A stretch of 64,000 nt of DNA from Shewanella olleyana (GTDB taxonomy: Bacteria; Pseudomonadota; Gammaproteobacteria; Enterobacterales; Shewanellaceae), in contig NZ_JAKILD010000002.1 in assembly GCF_023283825.1 (NCBI RefSeq), forward strand, positions 1 through 64,000. The letters are read 5' to 3'. A program made the position numbers and the translations under genes. The notes beneath the pieces are model-generated. The model did no database searches. It was not told where the DNA came from and saw only the letters and a program-made list of their open reading frames with translations. Below are positions 50,332 to 61,861 of the stretch, one piece after another (position 1 is the first letter of the stretch; every line of letters begins with the position of its first letter).

Positions 50332-50542
50332 TTGCCTAAAATTTACTTCAAGTTTAAAAACGCTGCTTTTTTGATGTAAAAATAGCCTATTAATAAACAG
50401 TAAATTAATTTTTGGTTAAGCTGCCATCTATCTGAAAACATTAGGTTGAGCTTGGCTTCTTAGCGTTGCATAATCACTGCAACATCAGCGATATTCTGTT
50501 ATTGTTATCATTCTTATTTAATTCTTATTCGGGTGTTTTCGT

Positions 50543-53383
50543 TTGTCTCAGGGAAATAGTCTTCAAACACTTAGTGGCCTTCAACGTCTTCTAGAAGGTG
50601 GATTGATCATTTGTTGCATGACAGCAACTTACATTCTTCTGGCACTCAGCAGCTTTGATCCAAATGATCCAGGTTGGAGCCAGTCTCATTTTCAAGGTGA
50701 AATTAATAACCTAACTGGCGCAGTTGGAGCTTGGACTGCAGATGTTTTATTTTATTTCTTTGGTTTTATCGCCTATCTCATTCCAGTCATCATAGCGGCA
50801 ACCGGTTGGTTTATTTTTAACCGCACTCATAAATTATTTGAAATAGATTACTTTTCTGTAGGTTTACGGATCATCGGCTTTATGTTGATGGTATTAGCAT
50901 TGGCAGCTTTAGCCAGCATGAATGCTGACGATATGTATGTGTTTTCTGCGGGCGGAGTAGCAGGTGATGTTATTAGCCAAGCTATGTTGCCTTACTTTAA
51001 TAATCTCGGAACCACACTGTTACTGCTGTGTTTTATTGGCGCAGGTTTTACCTTAACCACAGGTATCAGTTGGTTAACTGTCATTGAAGCGACAGGTTAC
51101 GGCACCATATGGTGCGTTAAAAAATTGATTAGTCTTCCAAGTTACTTGAACGGTTCAAATGAAACAGAAGATACCCGCGGCTTTATGTCTGTGGTCGATA
51201 AGTTCAAACAAAGACGAGATAAGTCAGATGAATATGAAGCTATCGATGGCGAAGTAACGGAAACGACTGATACTCAATCTACAGAAAGAACCTACGGCGG
51301 TAAGTTAGAGCCACAATTTGAAACTCATTCAGATGCAGTATCCGAATCAGAAGTTGATGAAGACGAGTATGAATCTGAGCCAGTTAAGCAATCTGTCTTT
51401 GCGAGAATGAAATCTAAGATTATTCCAGCTCGAGATAATACCCCTGACGACAACCAAGATGATGACGTTGATAACCAAAATCAACTAGAGCCAGTCAATG
51501 GGCAGGGCAGAGTAGAGCCGCAAGTTAGTATTAATAATGAAAATGATGACTCGGCAGAACCTTGGATTGCTACAGGCGATGCGCCAGCTGTCGATTTAAC
51601 TCATACTAATCAAACTGCTCATGCTACCGGAGCCAATAATGATCAAACCATAGATTTCGGTGATGAGTTTGAACGCACAACATCTATTGGTGCGACTGTA
51701 ATGGCTGCAGCGGTTAAAAACCAGCAAAGCAGTGAACAACACAATTCGGATGGCAGTGCTAACGCAGCAAATCACGCAGCAAATAACCCAGTTGCAGCAA
51801 CTACTGATAAGCCTTATATCGCCGAAGGTGTGGTTATCATTCCAGGGCAAGAACCTCAAGTTGTGATGAGCCAACCTCGTGTTGCCATGCCACCTTTGCC
51901 AAGTATTACATTACTCGATGTACCAGATCGTAAAGAAAACCCAATTACAAAAGATGAGCTAGATATTGTTGCTCGGTTAGTTGAAACCAAGTTAGCTGAC
52001 TTTAATATTGTCGCCAATGTTGTTGGTGTTTTCCCAGGTCCTGTAGTGACTCGCTTTGAGCTTGAACTAGCACCTGGTGTTAAAGCGTCGAAAATTACTA
52101 ATCTATCGAAAGATTTAGCCCGTTCATTATTGGCTGAAAGCGTACGCGTAGTTGAAGTTATCCCGGGTAAAGCTTATGTCGGCTTAGAGTTACCGAACAA
52201 GTTCCGTGAAACCGTGTTCATGCGCGATGTGCTGGATAGCAAAACTTTTGATGAAAGTCAGTCAAATTTATCAATGGTGCTTGGTGAGGATATTGCAGGC
52301 GATCCCGTTGTGGTTGATTTAGGTAAAATGCCGCATCTACTTGTTGCCGGTACGACAGGTTCAGGTAAGTCTGTTGGTGTGAACGTCATGATCACCAGTA
52401 TTTTGTATAAATCTGGCCCAGAAGATGTTCGTTTCATCATGATTGACCCGAAAATGCTAGAGCTTTCAGTGTATGAAGGCATTCCTCATTTGTTATGTGA
52501 AGTTGTCACAGATATGAAGGAAGCTGCGAATGCACTTCGTTGGTGTGTGGGTGAAATGGAGCGTCGCTACAAACTGATGTCAGCATTAGGTGTGCGTAAC
52601 CTTAAAGGCTACAACACCAAGATAAAACTGGCCAAAGAAGCAGGTACACCGATAGTAGACCCGCTTTGGAAATCATCAGAGAGTATGGATGAGCAAGCGC
52701 CTGAACTTGATAAATTACCGTCTATAGTCGTCGTCGTTGATGAATTTGCTGACATGATCATGATTGTGGGTAAAAAAGTCGAAGAGCTTATCGCTCGTAT
52801 CGCTCAAAAAGCCCGTGCTGCTGGTATTCACTTAATTTTAGCAACACAGCGCCCATCGGTAGATGTTATTACGGGTTTGATTAAAGCCAACGTACCGACA
52901 CGTATTGCTTTCCAAGTATCATCGCGTATCGATTCACGTACTATTTTGGATCAGCAAGGTGCAGAAACACTGCTTGGTATGGGTGATATGCTTTATCTTC
53001 CTCCAGGCACCAGTGTACCTGTCCGTGTTCATGGCGCCTTCATTGATGACCATGAAGTGCACAAAGTCGTAGCTGATTGGCATGCACGTGGAAAACCACA
53101 GTATGTAGAAGAAATTCTTAATGGTGTTAGTGACGGAGAACAAGTTTTGTTACCGGGTGAAACCGCCGAAAGCGATGACGATACTGATCAGTTATACGAT
53201 GAGGCCGTCGCTTTTGTCACTGAAACCCGCAGAGGTTCAATTTCAAGCGTGCAACGTAAGTTTAAAATTGGTTATAACCGCGCAGCCCGCATTATCGAAA
53301 TGATGGAATCCCAAGGGATTGTTAGTAGCCAAGGCCACAATGGTAATCGTGAAGTATTAGCGCCGCCACCCCCACGTGGCTAG
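50543..53383 (+). CDS. ftsK: DNA translocase FtsK
   Basis: This 946-residue protein begins at a TTG codon; no better start fits the N-terminal membrane domain. Four TM segments lie within about residues 20-190. An acidic, Gln/Asn-rich linker follows (about 205-450), shorter than in E. coli. The RecA-type motor has a Walker A motif [12 protein letters not shown] near residue 607 and [17 protein letters not shown]-terminal winged-helix gamma domain ([20 protein letters not shown]) reads KOPS sites. It pumps chromosome ends at the septum and activates XerCD. Confidence 0.96.
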   Translation: MSQGNSLQTLSGLQRLLEGGLIICCMTATYILLALSSFDPNDPGWSQSHFQGEINNLTGAVGAWTADVLFYFFGFIAYLIPVIIAATGWFIFNRTHKLFEIDYFSVGLRIIGFMLMVLALAALASMNADDMYVFSAGGVAGDVISQAMLPYFNNLGTTLLLLCFIGAGFTLTTGISWLTVIEATGYGTIWCVKKLISLPSYLNGSNETEDTRGFMSVVDKFKQRRDKSDEYEAIDGEVTETTDTQSTERTYGGKLEPQFETHSDAVSESEVDEDEYESEPVKQSVFARMKSKIIPARDNTPDDNQDDDVDNQNQLEPVNGQGRVEPQVSINNENDDSAEPWIATGDAPAVDLTHTNQTAHATGANNDQTIDFGDEFERTTSIGATVMAAAVKNQQSSEQHNSDGSANAANHAANNPVAATTDKPYIAEGVVIIPGQEPQVVMSQPRVAMPPLPSITLLDVPDRKENPITKDELDIVARLVETKLADFNIVANVVGVFPGPVVTRFELELAPGVKASKITNLSKDLARSLLAESVRVVEVIPGKAYVGLELPNKFRETVFMRDVLDSKTFDESQSNLSMVLGEDIAGDPVVVDLGKMPHLLVAGTTGSGKSVGVNVMITSILYKSGPEDVRFIMIDPKMLELSVYEGIPHLLCEVVTDMKEAANALRWCVGEMERRYKLMSALGVRNLKGYNTKIKLAKEAGTPIVDPLWKSSESMDEQAPELDKLPSIVVVVDEFADMIMIVGKKVEELIARIAQKARAAGIHLILATQRPSVDVITGLIKANVPTRIAFQVSSRIDSRTILDQQGAETLLGMGDMLYLPPGTSVPVRVHGAFIDDHEVHKVVADWHARGKPQYVEEILNGVSDGEQVLLPGETAESDDDTDQLYDEAVAFVTETRRGSISSVQRKFKIGYNRAARIIEMMESQGIVSSQGHNGNREVLAPPPPRG

Positions 53384-53476
53384 AAGGTATCTTATAGTTT
53401 TTAGATACAAATATTAGATACAGTTATTTGATGCACTTACTGGGTACGCTAACTGAATTAAGTAGTAGGTATAAAA

Positions 53477-54115
53477 ATGAAAAAATGTATTGGTTTATTA
53501 TCAATGTTAGCCGTGTTGCTAGCAGCTCCAGCTCAAGCAGATGACTCGAGTGTTCTGCGTGAAAAACTCGAGTCGCTTGATTCGTTAAAAGCTGACTTTA
53601 GCCAAACGGTTACTGATATCAATAATAAAGTGATTCAATCTGGTGAAGGTGTTTTTGCACTTGCTTATCCAAACAAGTTTTATTGGCATCTCACTCAGCC
53701 TGACGAATCACTGATTGTTGCTGATGGTAAAGATTTATGGATTTTCAATCCGTTCGCAGAAGAAGTCACTGTGATGGATTTTGCTGATGCGGTTGAGGCA
53801 TCACCAATTGCATTACTTGTACATCGTGATGAAGCAACGTGGGCGCAGTACCATGTTAGCCAAGTAAAACCTGAGTCGGGTAAAGCATGTTACTTAATTA
53901 AGCCTAAGTCACTTGAAAGCAGTGTTGTTACCGTGAACGTTTGTTTTGATACGACTCAATTGACTGATTTTAACTTACTCGATGAGCAAGGTAACCACAG
54001 CCAGTTTGTGTTAACTAATCAAACAAGTGTGGCAGAAGATGAGCAAAGCTTGTTTGATTTTGTCGTTCCGGCCAATGTTGATATTGATGATCAACGTAGC
54101 AACGCTGCCCAGTAG
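53477..54115 (+). CDS. lolA: Periplasmic lipoprotein carrier LolA
   Basis: This 212-residue protein has a signal peptide (cleavage after APAQA, residue 21). The LolA beta-barrel motifs are [32 protein letters not shown] and [10 protein letters not shown]. It carries outer-membrane lipoproteins from LolCDE to LolB, which would include the glucoamylase and amylase lipoproteins in this window. It lies 93 bases after ftsK and six before rarA. Confidence 0.96.
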   Translation: MKKCIGLLSMLAVLLAAPAQADDSSVLREKLESLDSLKADFSQTVTDINNKVIQSGEGVFALAYPNKFYWHLTQPDESLIVADGKDLWIFNPFAEEVTVMDFADAVEASPIALLVHRDEATWAQYHVSQVKPESGKACYLIKPKSLESSVVTVNVCFDTTQLTDFNLLDEQGNHSQFVLTNQTSVAEDEQSLFDFVVPANVDIDDQRSNAAQ

Positions 54116-54121
54116 GTCACT

Positions 54122-55453
54122 GTGTCTAATTTAGGTTTTGATTTTGCCCCTGACTTTCGTCCTTTAGCCGCTAGAATGCGACCGAGGGAGATAAATGAAT
54201 ACGTCGGGCAAAGTCATTTACTGGGTGAGGGTCAACCTTTAAGACAAGCATTAGAAGCTAACAGAGCTCATTCGATGCTGCTTTGGGGCCCACCAGGTAC
54301 CGGTAAAACCACATTAGCCGAATTAGTTGCTCACTATGCGAACGCCCATGTCGAGCGTATATCAGCGGTAACGTCGGGCGTGAAAGAGATTCGTGCAGCC
54401 ATTGAACAAGCTAAAGCCGTGGCTCAAAGTCGAGGCCAACGTACCTTGCTGTTTGTTGACGAAGTCCATCGTTTTAATAAAAGCCAACAAGATGCCTTTT
54501 TGCCATTTATCGAAGATGGTACGGTGATTTTTGTTGGTGCCACCACTGAAAACCCGTCGTTTGAACTCAATAACGCCTTATTGTCACGAGCAAGGGTATA
54601 TCTCATCAATCGCCTAGACGGTGATGATATTGCTCAAATTATCAATCAAGCTTTAACAGACACTGAACGTGGTTTTGGTAAACGCAATTTCACTATGCCA
54701 AATGATGTTATGCAGCAATTAGCTGCCACCTCAGATGGCGACGCACGTAAGGCACTTAATTTATTAGAGTTAATGAGTGACTTAGTCAGTGATAATGATA
54801 GTTTTACCCAAGAAATGCTCACTCAGGTCGCCGGCCATCAAATGGCGGCTTACGATAAAAATGGCGATCAATTTTACGATTTGATATCCGCAGTGCATAA
54901 ATCGGTGCGTGGTTCATCACCTGATGCAGCACTGTATTGGTATTGCCGAATTTTAGAAGGCGGCGGCGATCCTTTATATGTAGCAAGAAGACTGCTTGCA
55001 ATTGCTTCAGAAGACATCGGTAATGCTGACCCTACAGCTATGAATATCGCGCTCAACGCTTGGGATTGTTTTCATCGCGTTGGCCCTGCAGAAGGCGAAC
55101 GTGCCATTGCACAAGCCATTGTGTATTTGGCTAGTGCACCAAAAAGTAATGCTGTTTATACCGCTTTTAAAGCCGCACGCGCATTAGCAAGGGAAACGGG
55201 CCACGAGTCGGTGCCTGATCATCTTCGTAATGCGCCAACACAGTTAATGAAAAACATGGGACTTGGCGCTGAATACCGCTATGCTCATGATGAACCCGGC
55301 GCTTATGCCCCTGGCGAAAATTACTTTCCAGAGACACTGCAGCAAAGTCAGTTTTATTATCCTACCGAGCGCGGTTTTGAAAAGCGCATTAAGGATAAGC
55401 TGATTCATTTAGCTGAACTTGACAGAACAAGTGAGGTAAAACGCTATGATTAG
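54122..55453 (+). CDS. rarA: Replication-associated recombination protein A (AAA+ ATPase)
   Basis: This 443-residue protein starts at a GTG six bases after lolA. It has Walker [10 protein letters not shown] (about 57-65), Walker [13 protein letters not shown], sensor [12 protein letters not shown] and a C-terminal tetramerisation part. RarA/MgsA acts at stalled replication forks with SSB. Its end overlaps the crcB start by eight bases. Confidence 0.96.
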   Translation: MSNLGFDFAPDFRPLAARMRPREINEYVGQSHLLGEGQPLRQALEANRAHSMLLWGPPGTGKTTLAELVAHYANAHVERISAVTSGVKEIRAAIEQAKAVAQSRGQRTLLFVDEVHRFNKSQQDAFLPFIEDGTVIFVGATTENPSFELNNALLSRARVYLINRLDGDDIAQIINQALTDTERGFGKRNFTMPNDVMQQLAATSDGDARKALNLLELMSDLVSDNDSFTQEMLTQVAGHQMAAYDKNGDQFYDLISAVHKSVRGSSPDAALYWYCRILEGGGDPLYVARRLLAIASEDIGNADPTAMNIALNAWDCFHRVGPAEGERAIAQAIVYLASAPKSNAVYTAFKAARALARETGHESVPDHLRNAPTQLMKNMGLGAEYRYAHDEPGAYAPGENYFPETLQQSQFYYPTERGFEKRIKDKLIHLAELDRTSEVKRYD

Positions 55454-55832
55454 CTTGACCAATATCATGTTTGTGGCACTTGGTGGCTCAATTGGTGCAG
55501 TTTTTCGCTATGTTATTTCAATTTTAATGCTTCAGCTATTTGGAAGCAGTTTCCCTTTTGGTACACTGTTGGTCAATATATTGGGATCTTTCTTGATGGG
55601 CATTGTTTATGCCATCGGTCTCGAAACAAGTCACCTTAGTCCTGAAATTAAAGCCATGGTTGGTGTTGGGCTGTTAGGAGCGTTAACGACCTTTTCGACT
55701 TTTTCCAATGAAACATTATTGCTGATGCAAGAAGGACTCTTTGTAAAAGCAATTCTCAACGTGTTGTTGAATGTCATCCTATGTATTTTCATGGTGTATG
55801 TCGGCCAGCAGCTAGTATTTTCTCGCATTTAA
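55446..55832 (+). CDS. crcB: Fluoride channel CrcB (Fluc)
   Basis: This 128-residue protein has four TM helices. The signature [13 protein letters not shown] lies at the N-terminus and [15 protein letters not shown] carries the conserved TFSTF segment. Dimers export fluoride. It overlaps rarA by eight bases and precedes serS by 18. I see no fluoride riboswitch; expression probably follows the operon. Confidence 0.95.
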   Translation: MISLTNIMFVALGGSIGAVFRYVISILMLQLFGSSFPFGTLLVNILGSFLMGIVYAIGLETSHLSPEIKAMVGVGLLGALTTFSTFSNETLLLMQEGLFVKAILNVLLNVILCIFMVYVGQQLVFSRI

Positions 55833-55847
55833 CTATTAAGAATATAA

Positions 55848-57137
<1,290 letters not shown>

Positions 57138-57162
57138 ACCTTATCCACTGTATATGTTAGGC

Positions 57163-57193
57163 AAAAAAACCAAACATTAAGTTTGGTTTTTTT
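57163..57193 (+). terminator. Terminator of serS
   Basis: AAAAAAACCAAAC (57163-57175) pairs with GTTTGGTTTTTTT (57181-57193) around ATTAA. It separates serS from the deaminase-like gene. Confidence 0.9.
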
Positions 57194-57316
57194 ATGCCTG
57201 CAATTAACTGATATAATCACTTTTACTAGCTATATGATGCTCATGTTACAAGCTAAAAGTACTCATGTTAAAAACTAAAAGTCTGTCAATTTACCTAAGT
57301 TCAAAGCCACAATAAG

Positions 57317-58021
57317 ATGTTAGAAATAGAATATTCAATCAATGAATTAACCACATTAATGTATGTTGAAAGCATGCATGACTTTTGCTTTATAGATCAG
57401 CAATGGATTAAAGCTTCAAAGCTTAATGTTGGCGATGAGATTCTTGCCCGTAGTGGGGCTGTAGCAGTCATTGTTACAATTAATGCTGTAGATACTCGTC
57501 ATCCTGATCCGCAGCTTGTGAGTAAACTACGTGATGTGAAACTTAGCCATAACCATCATTTCTTTGTGACCAAAAAGCCAAGTTCGGCTTTAGATGTAAA
57601 TTGCGAACAAGCACCGACTGATCCACTTGAGCTTATTCCTTATGAACTTGCCAATAAACCCTCTTACTTTCCTAATGGAGAACCAACAGGCCATCACAGT
57701 GGGCCATGGGTCGCTGCAAAATATATAGATGATTCAGGTTTTGAAACTGTAGGCTGGGGTAGAGCTGATGATTCTCAGTGTGCTGAAGATGCTGCGGTAT
57801 TCAATTTAAAGTCAAAAATTGCCAAGACAGCGTTACTGAACAGGCAAAATGTGACCATTTCACATGCTTATATACGAAAATATTCAAAACGTGGCCGATT
57901 AATCAATACCATGAGCCCATGCTCACATTGTCGTGAAAATTATGGCAAGGCGCTTAATGATAAAAGGATAGGTGAAAGCAACTTGATCAAGTCAGGTCGC
58001 GAATATTTGCCAGATAACTAA
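57317..58021 (+). CDS. Orphan HINT-remnant plus deaminase-fold protein (polymorphic-toxin-like)
   Basis: In this 234-residue protein, residues 20-85 (FIDQQWIKASKLNVGDEIL, then LSHNHHFFVTK) look like the C-terminal half of a pretoxin HINT domain. The catalytic first half and the final VHN-type cleavage site are missing. Residues 115-210 contain C155-A-E157 and P201-C-x2-C205, the zinc and catalytic pattern of cytidine-deaminase-fold toxins (Pput_2613-like is the closest I recall). There is no signal peptide, RHS, CDI or PAAR module before it. It could be a detached toxin tip or a domesticated deaminase. The family call is from motifs only. Confidence 0.6.
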   Translation: MLEIEYSINELTTLMYVESMHDFCFIDQQWIKASKLNVGDEILARSGAVAVIVTINAVDTRHPDPQLVSKLRDVKLSHNHHFFVTKKPSSALDVNCEQAPTDPLELIPYELANKPSYFPNGEPTGHHSGPWVAAKYIDDSGFETVGWGRADDSQCAEDAAVFNLKSKIAKTALLNRQNVTISHAYIRKYSKRGRLINTMSPCSHCRENYGKALNDKRIGESNLIKSGREYLPDN

Positions 58022-58082
58022 TTGAGTCAAGTTAAATAGGAGGACTATCTTCTAAGTCAAAGGCCAATGATTAACTCAAAGA

Positions 58083-58184
58083 CTAATTATTCACCCAAAA
58101 ACTGACTAAATCATTTAAGCTATAAAGATGCCGTTCACAATTTGGACTTAGCGCCAAAACTTCTTGTTTATCACTAAAACTCAT
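58083..58184 (-). other. Possible 33-codon gene remnant convergent with the deaminase-like gene
   Basis: A short - strand frame (ATG at 58184, TAG at 58083) encodes a plausible-looking protein tail (core EVLALSPNCERHLYSLNDL). It has no strong ribosome site and is open only a few codons further upstream. It may be the degraded end of an accessory or immunity gene, or chance. The rest of 58022-58310 holds an unused AGGAGGA sequence near 58040 and the porin promoter. Confidence 0.25.
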
Positions 58185-58310
58185 AATATCTAACACGTAT
58201 TTAACTTTTTAAAGGCAAGTGTGTCATTTGTTTTAAACCACCTTGTAACTCTCGTTTTGGAATCAATTCTAAAACTATGATTTTGTTATTCAAATAACAA
58301 GGGTGATGTA

Positions 58311-59531
58311 ATGAAAAATTCTCTAGTTTCTGCAAATAAAAAAACAATCAACAATCCTTTCTCACTGAACAAAAAGCAATTGAGTGTAATCGGGGTCATG
58401 GTTACTAGTGCACTTAGCGCAACCAGTGTTAATGCTTCAGTTCTTGATGACACTGATATGCAATTCGGCGGATATATTAAAGTCGATACTATGTTTAGCA
58501 ATTATAGTAATGGTGCGCCTGATTCAGGGCATATTTCTAGACAGTTTTATGTGCCAGGCACCATTTACGGTGTCGATGGTAATAGTGAGCAAGTTGTTGA
58601 CTTTCAAGCAAGGGAATCTCGTTTTAACTTTAAAACAATGACAGATATGGATGGCCATAAGCTTACAGGTTTCATTGAACTTGATTTTATGACCCATGCT
58701 GATGGTAATGAGCGAGTTTCAAACAGTTATTCACCTCGTATTCGTCATGCTTTCATTAGCTATGACAACTGGACATTCGGTCAAACTTGGACAACATTCC
58801 AAAATCCTTCAGCTTTACCTGAGAATTTAGACTTTGTTGGCGCAGCAGAAGGGACTCCTTTTGTTCGTCAAGCTCAAATTCGTTATACAAATGGTGGTTT
58901 TCAGTTTTCAATAGAAAACCCTGAAACGACCTTAAACAAAAATCAGAGCTCTTCTCGAATAGTCAGTGGCAGTGGCATGGTGCCAGATTTTGTAGCACGC
59001 TATAACATGAAAACGGAAGGCGGTGCTAAGTTGTCCGTGGCAGCTTTAGCAAGACAATTGAACGTTGACTCGACATATGACGATATAAAGTTCGACTCTA
59101 CTGCACTAGGTTATGGTGTCAGTTTTAGCGGTATTTTACCTGTTGGTAAAGATGATATTAAATTCAGTGCAACCTATGGCGAAGGGCTTGGACGTTACAT
59201 GGCGCTTAATTATGTCAATGCGGGCGTGCTTGATAGCGACGGGGATATTGAAGCAATAAGCTCATTTGGTGGTTATATCGCTTATCGCCATTGGTGGAAT
59301 GATAAGTGGCGTAGCAGTATTACAGCATCAGCTTTCAGTGCAGATAACGATGTGGATTTAACAGGAGAGAATGCTAACAAAGACTCTTATTCAGGCTATG
59401 TGAACTTACTTTATTCACCTATTAAGCCTTTAACATTTGGCGTTGAATATATGTATGCTAAAAACAGTAAAGAAAGTGATGTAGAAGGAGAACTTAATCG
59501 AGTCATGTTCTCTGCTAAATACGTTCTATAA
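58311..59531 (+). CDS. DcaP-like outer-membrane porin
   Basis: This 406-residue protein has a signal peptide (cleavage after SVNA, about residue 43). DMQFGGYIKVDTMFSNYSNG then starts a barrel rich in alternating strands and ends in YVL. RESRFNFKT and WTFGQTWTTFQNPSALPE are the hallmark segments of the trimeric DcaP-like family, which admits small anionic or dicarboxylic compounds. It has its own terminator and is not linked to a catabolic operon here. Confidence 0.88.
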   Translation: MKNSLVSANKKTINNPFSLNKKQLSVIGVMVTSALSATSVNASVLDDTDMQFGGYIKVDTMFSNYSNGAPDSGHISRQFYVPGTIYGVDGNSEQVVDFQARESRFNFKTMTDMDGHKLTGFIELDFMTHADGNERVSNSYSPRIRHAFISYDNWTFGQTWTTFQNPSALPENLDFVGAAEGTPFVRQAQIRYTNGGFQFSIENPETTLNKNQSSSRIVSGSGMVPDFVARYNMKTEGGAKLSVAALARQLNVDSTYDDIKFDSTALGYGVSFSGILPVGKDDIKFSATYGEGLGRYMALNYVNAGVLDSDGDIEAISSFGGYIAYRHWWNDKWRSSITASAFSADNDVDLTGENANKDSYSGYVNLLYSPIKPLTFGVEYMYAKNSKESDVEGELNRVMFSAKYVL

Positions 59532-59582
59532 ATTGCGCTATAGCACTTACAAATGCTGTTAGTTTTATAGTATTTCATCAAT

Positions 59583-59609
59583 AAAAAGGAGACTGTATGT
59601 CTCCTTTTT
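59583..59609 (+). terminator. Terminator of the porin gene
   Basis: AAAAAGGAGAC (59583-59593) pairs with GTCTCCTTTTT (59599-59609) around a five-base loop and is followed by one more T. Confidence 0.9.
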
Positions 59610-59621
59610 TGATTTTATGCT

Positions 59622-59699
59622 TCTAGGTATTCTGGCATCTAGATATTCTGGTTTCTAACTCTTATGGTTTCTAGTTCTTCTGGTTTCTAGATTCGTAGG
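59622..59699. repeat. Short tandem repeat, period 16, about five units
   Basis: Units begin at 59622, 59638, 59654, 59670 and 59686 and follow TCTAGNTATTCTGGTT with a few changes; the last is partial. The array lies between the porin terminator and the tusE stop (59707) and encodes nothing. Confidence 0.85.
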
Positions 59700-59706
59700 T
59701 GCCAAT

Positions 59707-60045
59707 TTAGATACATTTTGCTGGTTTAGGCAGTCCAGCAATCTTAGTCGCTTGTTTGGCAGGGCCTACAGGAAATAGAGTATAAAGGTATTTTGAATTG
59801 CCTTTATCTGCCCCTAAAGACTGGCCAATAGCTTTAACAAGCACTCGGATCGCAGGGCTTGTTTTATATTCTAAATAAAAATCACGAACGAAGTTGATAA
59901 CTTCCCAATGCTGGTCTGTCAGCACAATATCTTCGGTTTGCGCGAGCACTGGCGCCATATCGGCTTGCCAGTCAGTGTAATTTTTTAAATAGCCTTTAGC
60001 GTCAATTTCTATCTGCTGGCCATTAAAGTCAAATGAATCTACCAA
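59707..60045 (-). CDS. tusE: Sulfur relay protein TusE (DsrC family)
   Basis: This 112-residue protein has the DsrC/TusE pattern ([26 protein letters not shown]). It ends [10 protein letters not shown] with the penultimate cysteine that accepts persulfide. It passes sulfur from TusBCD to MnmA for tRNA 2-thiouridine. The second DsrC cysteine, ten residues earlier, is absent, as in TusE proteins. Its start overlaps the end of tusB. Confidence 0.95.
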   Translation of the reverse strand: MVDSFDFNGQQIEIDAKGYLKNYTDWQADMAPVLAQTEDIVLTDQHWEVINFVRDFYLEYKTSPAIRVLVKAIGQSLGADKGNSKYLYTLFPVGPAKQATKIAGLPKPAKCI

Positions 60046-60350
60046 GTGATCACCTTAGTGTGTTGCAGTGTAGCCAGAACGAACTGGTCATAATCTATGA
60101 TTGAAATATTGGTAGACTGAGGTAAGCGATGACTTAAGCCCCTAGCTTCAATATCTTCAATCAGTACGTACAGTTTATAATTTGATAAACGTTGCTGCCA
60201 TTGTTTATCGAGTAAACAATTGAGCGCATCGTCTGTGAGTAAGATACTGTCTGAGTCGTCAATGTAGCGTAAACAGCAGTTGAGGGCGTTATCGACTGTG
60301 GCAGAGGTTTGAACTTGATGTAAAATCATATTAGTAAACCACCACTTCAT
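60039..60350 (-). CDS. tusB: Sulfur relay protein TusB (DsrH family)
   Basis: This 103-residue protein matches TusB/DsrH ([48 protein letters not shown]). With TusC and TusD it forms the hexamer that moves sulfur from TusA to TusE. It overlaps tusC by 20 bases and tusE by seven. Confidence 0.9.
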   Translation of the reverse strand: MKWWFTNMILHQVQTSATVDNALNCCLRYIDDSDSILLTDDALNCLLDKQWQQRLSNYKLYVLIEDIEARGLSHRLPQSTNISIIDYDQFVLATLQHTKVITW

Positions 60351-60687
60351 TGGCGTCTTGAATTAATTGCTGAATTTGCGTAGCAGATGCCAATTCGGCT
60401 TCGAAATTAAACTCACTGGATGCTATACCGAACCGTTTAGCTGAATCGTGGCATACAAGCACTGTTTCAATGTCGTATAAGCTCAACGCTTTAAACGTTG
60501 ATAGGTAGTCTTTGCTGCCAACTAACTCAGGTTGTTGACCTGCTAATAAATGCAGCACAGCTTCATCAGTAAATACCACACTGACTTCCTGCTCAAAGCT
60601 TGCGCTTAACATAGCAAAATCTAAGCCTTCGCGACTTGAAGTATTGCCAGTTGGACTGTGTCTGAATATGACGCAGATTTTTTTCAT
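60331..60687 (-). CDS. tusC: Sulfur relay protein TusC (DsrF family)
   Basis: This 118-residue protein has the DsrF start (KKICVIFRHSPTGNTSSREGLDFAMLSASFEQEVSVVF; core HSPTGNTSSREGLD) and DIETVLVCHDSAKRFG. It is a subunit of TusBCD. It lies 24 bases after tusD. Confidence 0.92.
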   Translation of the reverse strand: MKKICVIFRHSPTGNTSSREGLDFAMLSASFEQEVSVVFTDEAVLHLLAGQQPELVGSKDYLSTFKALSLYDIETVLVCHDSAKRFGIASSEFNFEAELASATQIQQLIQDANEVVVY

Positions 60688-60711
60688 CGTATTAAACCTT
60701 TTTGCGTCATC

Positions 60712-61101
60712 TTAAAAACAAATAAGCCTATCAGACTCTTCAATACCAGTGACAAGTTCACCTAAACCACCCATAACAAAATGGTTACTGGCGTTAGCTG
60801 ACGTTTTGTTATTTTCTTGAGCATCTTGCTCTGATAATACACCACGTCTCAATGCTGCCGAGACGCAGTTTACTAGCTTAAGATTATGCTCTTTAGCAAG
60901 CCTTTCCCAAGCACGGTGTAAGTCATGTTCATCTGAGGCTGGGCAAATAAGCGCACTGCTATTTGTTACACCGTCTTGATAAAAGAAAATACTACTGACT
61001 TGATGACCCAGTGATAATACGCTTTCAGTAAAGCGAAGGGCTCTAAAACTCGCGGTTGAGCCATAGACTGTGCCATTAACTTGGATAATAAATTTATTCA
61101 T
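60712..61101 (-). CDS. tusD: Sulfurtransferase TusD (DsrE family)
   Basis: From the ATG at 61101 the protein has 129 residues (MNKFIIQVNGTVYGS). The frame stays open to 61134, but that extension translates the upstream terminator and is rejected. The DsrE fold is seen in SVLSLGHQVSSIFFYQDGV, and the persulfide cysteine lies in LICPASDEHDL. It is the first gene of tusDCBE and takes sulfur from TusA. Confidence 0.93.
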   Translation of the reverse strand: MNKFIIQVNGTVYGSTASFRALRFTESVLSLGHQVSSIFFYQDGVTNSSALICPASDEHDLHRAWERLAKEHNLKLVNCVSAALRRGVLSEQDAQENNKTSANASNHFVMGGLGELVTGIEESDRLICF

Positions 61102-61109
61102 AACAATAA

Positions 61110-61137
61110 AAAATGGCTCCTGTAAGGGAGCCATTTT
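61110..61137 (-). terminator. Terminator between the BI-1 family gene and tusD
   Basis: AAAATGGCTCC (61110-61120) pairs with GGAGCCATTTT (61127-61137). It lies 62 bases after the BI-1 gene stop and only nine bases before the tusD ATG, so tusD transcription must start within or after it, or depend on readthrough. Confidence 0.8.
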
Positions 61138-61198
61138 AGCGTAGTTAACTGATTAATCACAAGGTCATCGACCGAGGAAAAAAGCAGGCACTCGCAGA

Positions 61199-61861
61199 TT
61201 AGTCATCGTTACCCATGCCTAACAAGTGAAGTAGGGCCATGAATAAGTTAATGAAGTTTAAGAATAATGAAATCGTAGCGCGAATGTAGTTAGTTTCGCC
61301 ACCGTTTACGATACGGCTTGTATCATAAAGGATTAAACCAACCATGATCATTGCTACAGCAGCTTGAAGCGCCATAAACATTGCACCGCTATTAACGAAG
61401 AACATGTTAATAAGTGAAAGGCCGATAACAACTAACAAGCCAGCGAATAAGAAGCCACCCATGAAGTTGAAATCTTTCTTAGTCGTAATAGCATATGCTG
61501 AAAGCGAAATGAAGATAACCGAAGTTAAACCAAAGGCTTGCATAATTAACTCAGGACCATTAGCCATTCCCACATAATGGTTAAGAATGTAGCCTAATGA
61601 TGCACCTTGCATACCGGTGAAGGCAAAAATCCAAGCTAAACCTGAAGCGTTATCTGCTTTTTTCAACGTCACCATCATCACTACGATACTACCAAGTGAT
61701 AGACCGATAGACATGAAAGGACCGATATTCATTGCCATTGCAACACCTGCCATTACAGCAGCAAATGCTAAAGTCATCGACAATAACATGTATGTGTTTT
61801 TAATGAGTTTATTGGTTTCCATCGTCGTGGCTTGTTGGCCAGACAAAGTTTGTTGATTCAT
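61199..61861 (-). CDS. Bax inhibitor-1 family membrane protein, YccA-like
   Basis: This 220-residue protein has seven TM helices. The C-terminal LYDTSRIVNGGETNYIRATISLFLNFINLFMALL (core LYDTSRIVNG) with the acidic tail GMGNDD is typical. E. coli YccA interacts with FtsH; other members act as calcium leak channels. The ATG at 61861 has GGAG six bases before it; a TTG at 61873 is less likely. The tus genes follow, as yccA and tusE lie near each other in E. coli. Confidence 0.92.
   Translation of the reverse strand: MNQQTLSGQQATTMETNKLIKNTYMLLSMTLAFAAVMAGVAMAMNIGPFMSIGLSLGSIVVMMVTLKKADNASGLAWIFAFTGMQGASLGYILNHYVGMANGPELIMQAFGLTSVIFISLSAYAITTKKDFNFMGGFLFAGLLVVIGLSLINMFFVNSGAMFMALQAAVAMIMVGLILYDTSRIVNGGETNYIRATISLFLNFINLFMALLHLLGMGNDD

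Noticed and set aside
57317..58021. Intein or complete polymorphic toxin
   Set aside because: The catalytic first half of the HINT domain and any secretion module are missing.
61102..61134. N-terminal extension of tusD (MAPLQEPFFIV)
   Set aside because: It is the translation of the upstream terminator hairpin; the family start is the ATG at 61101.
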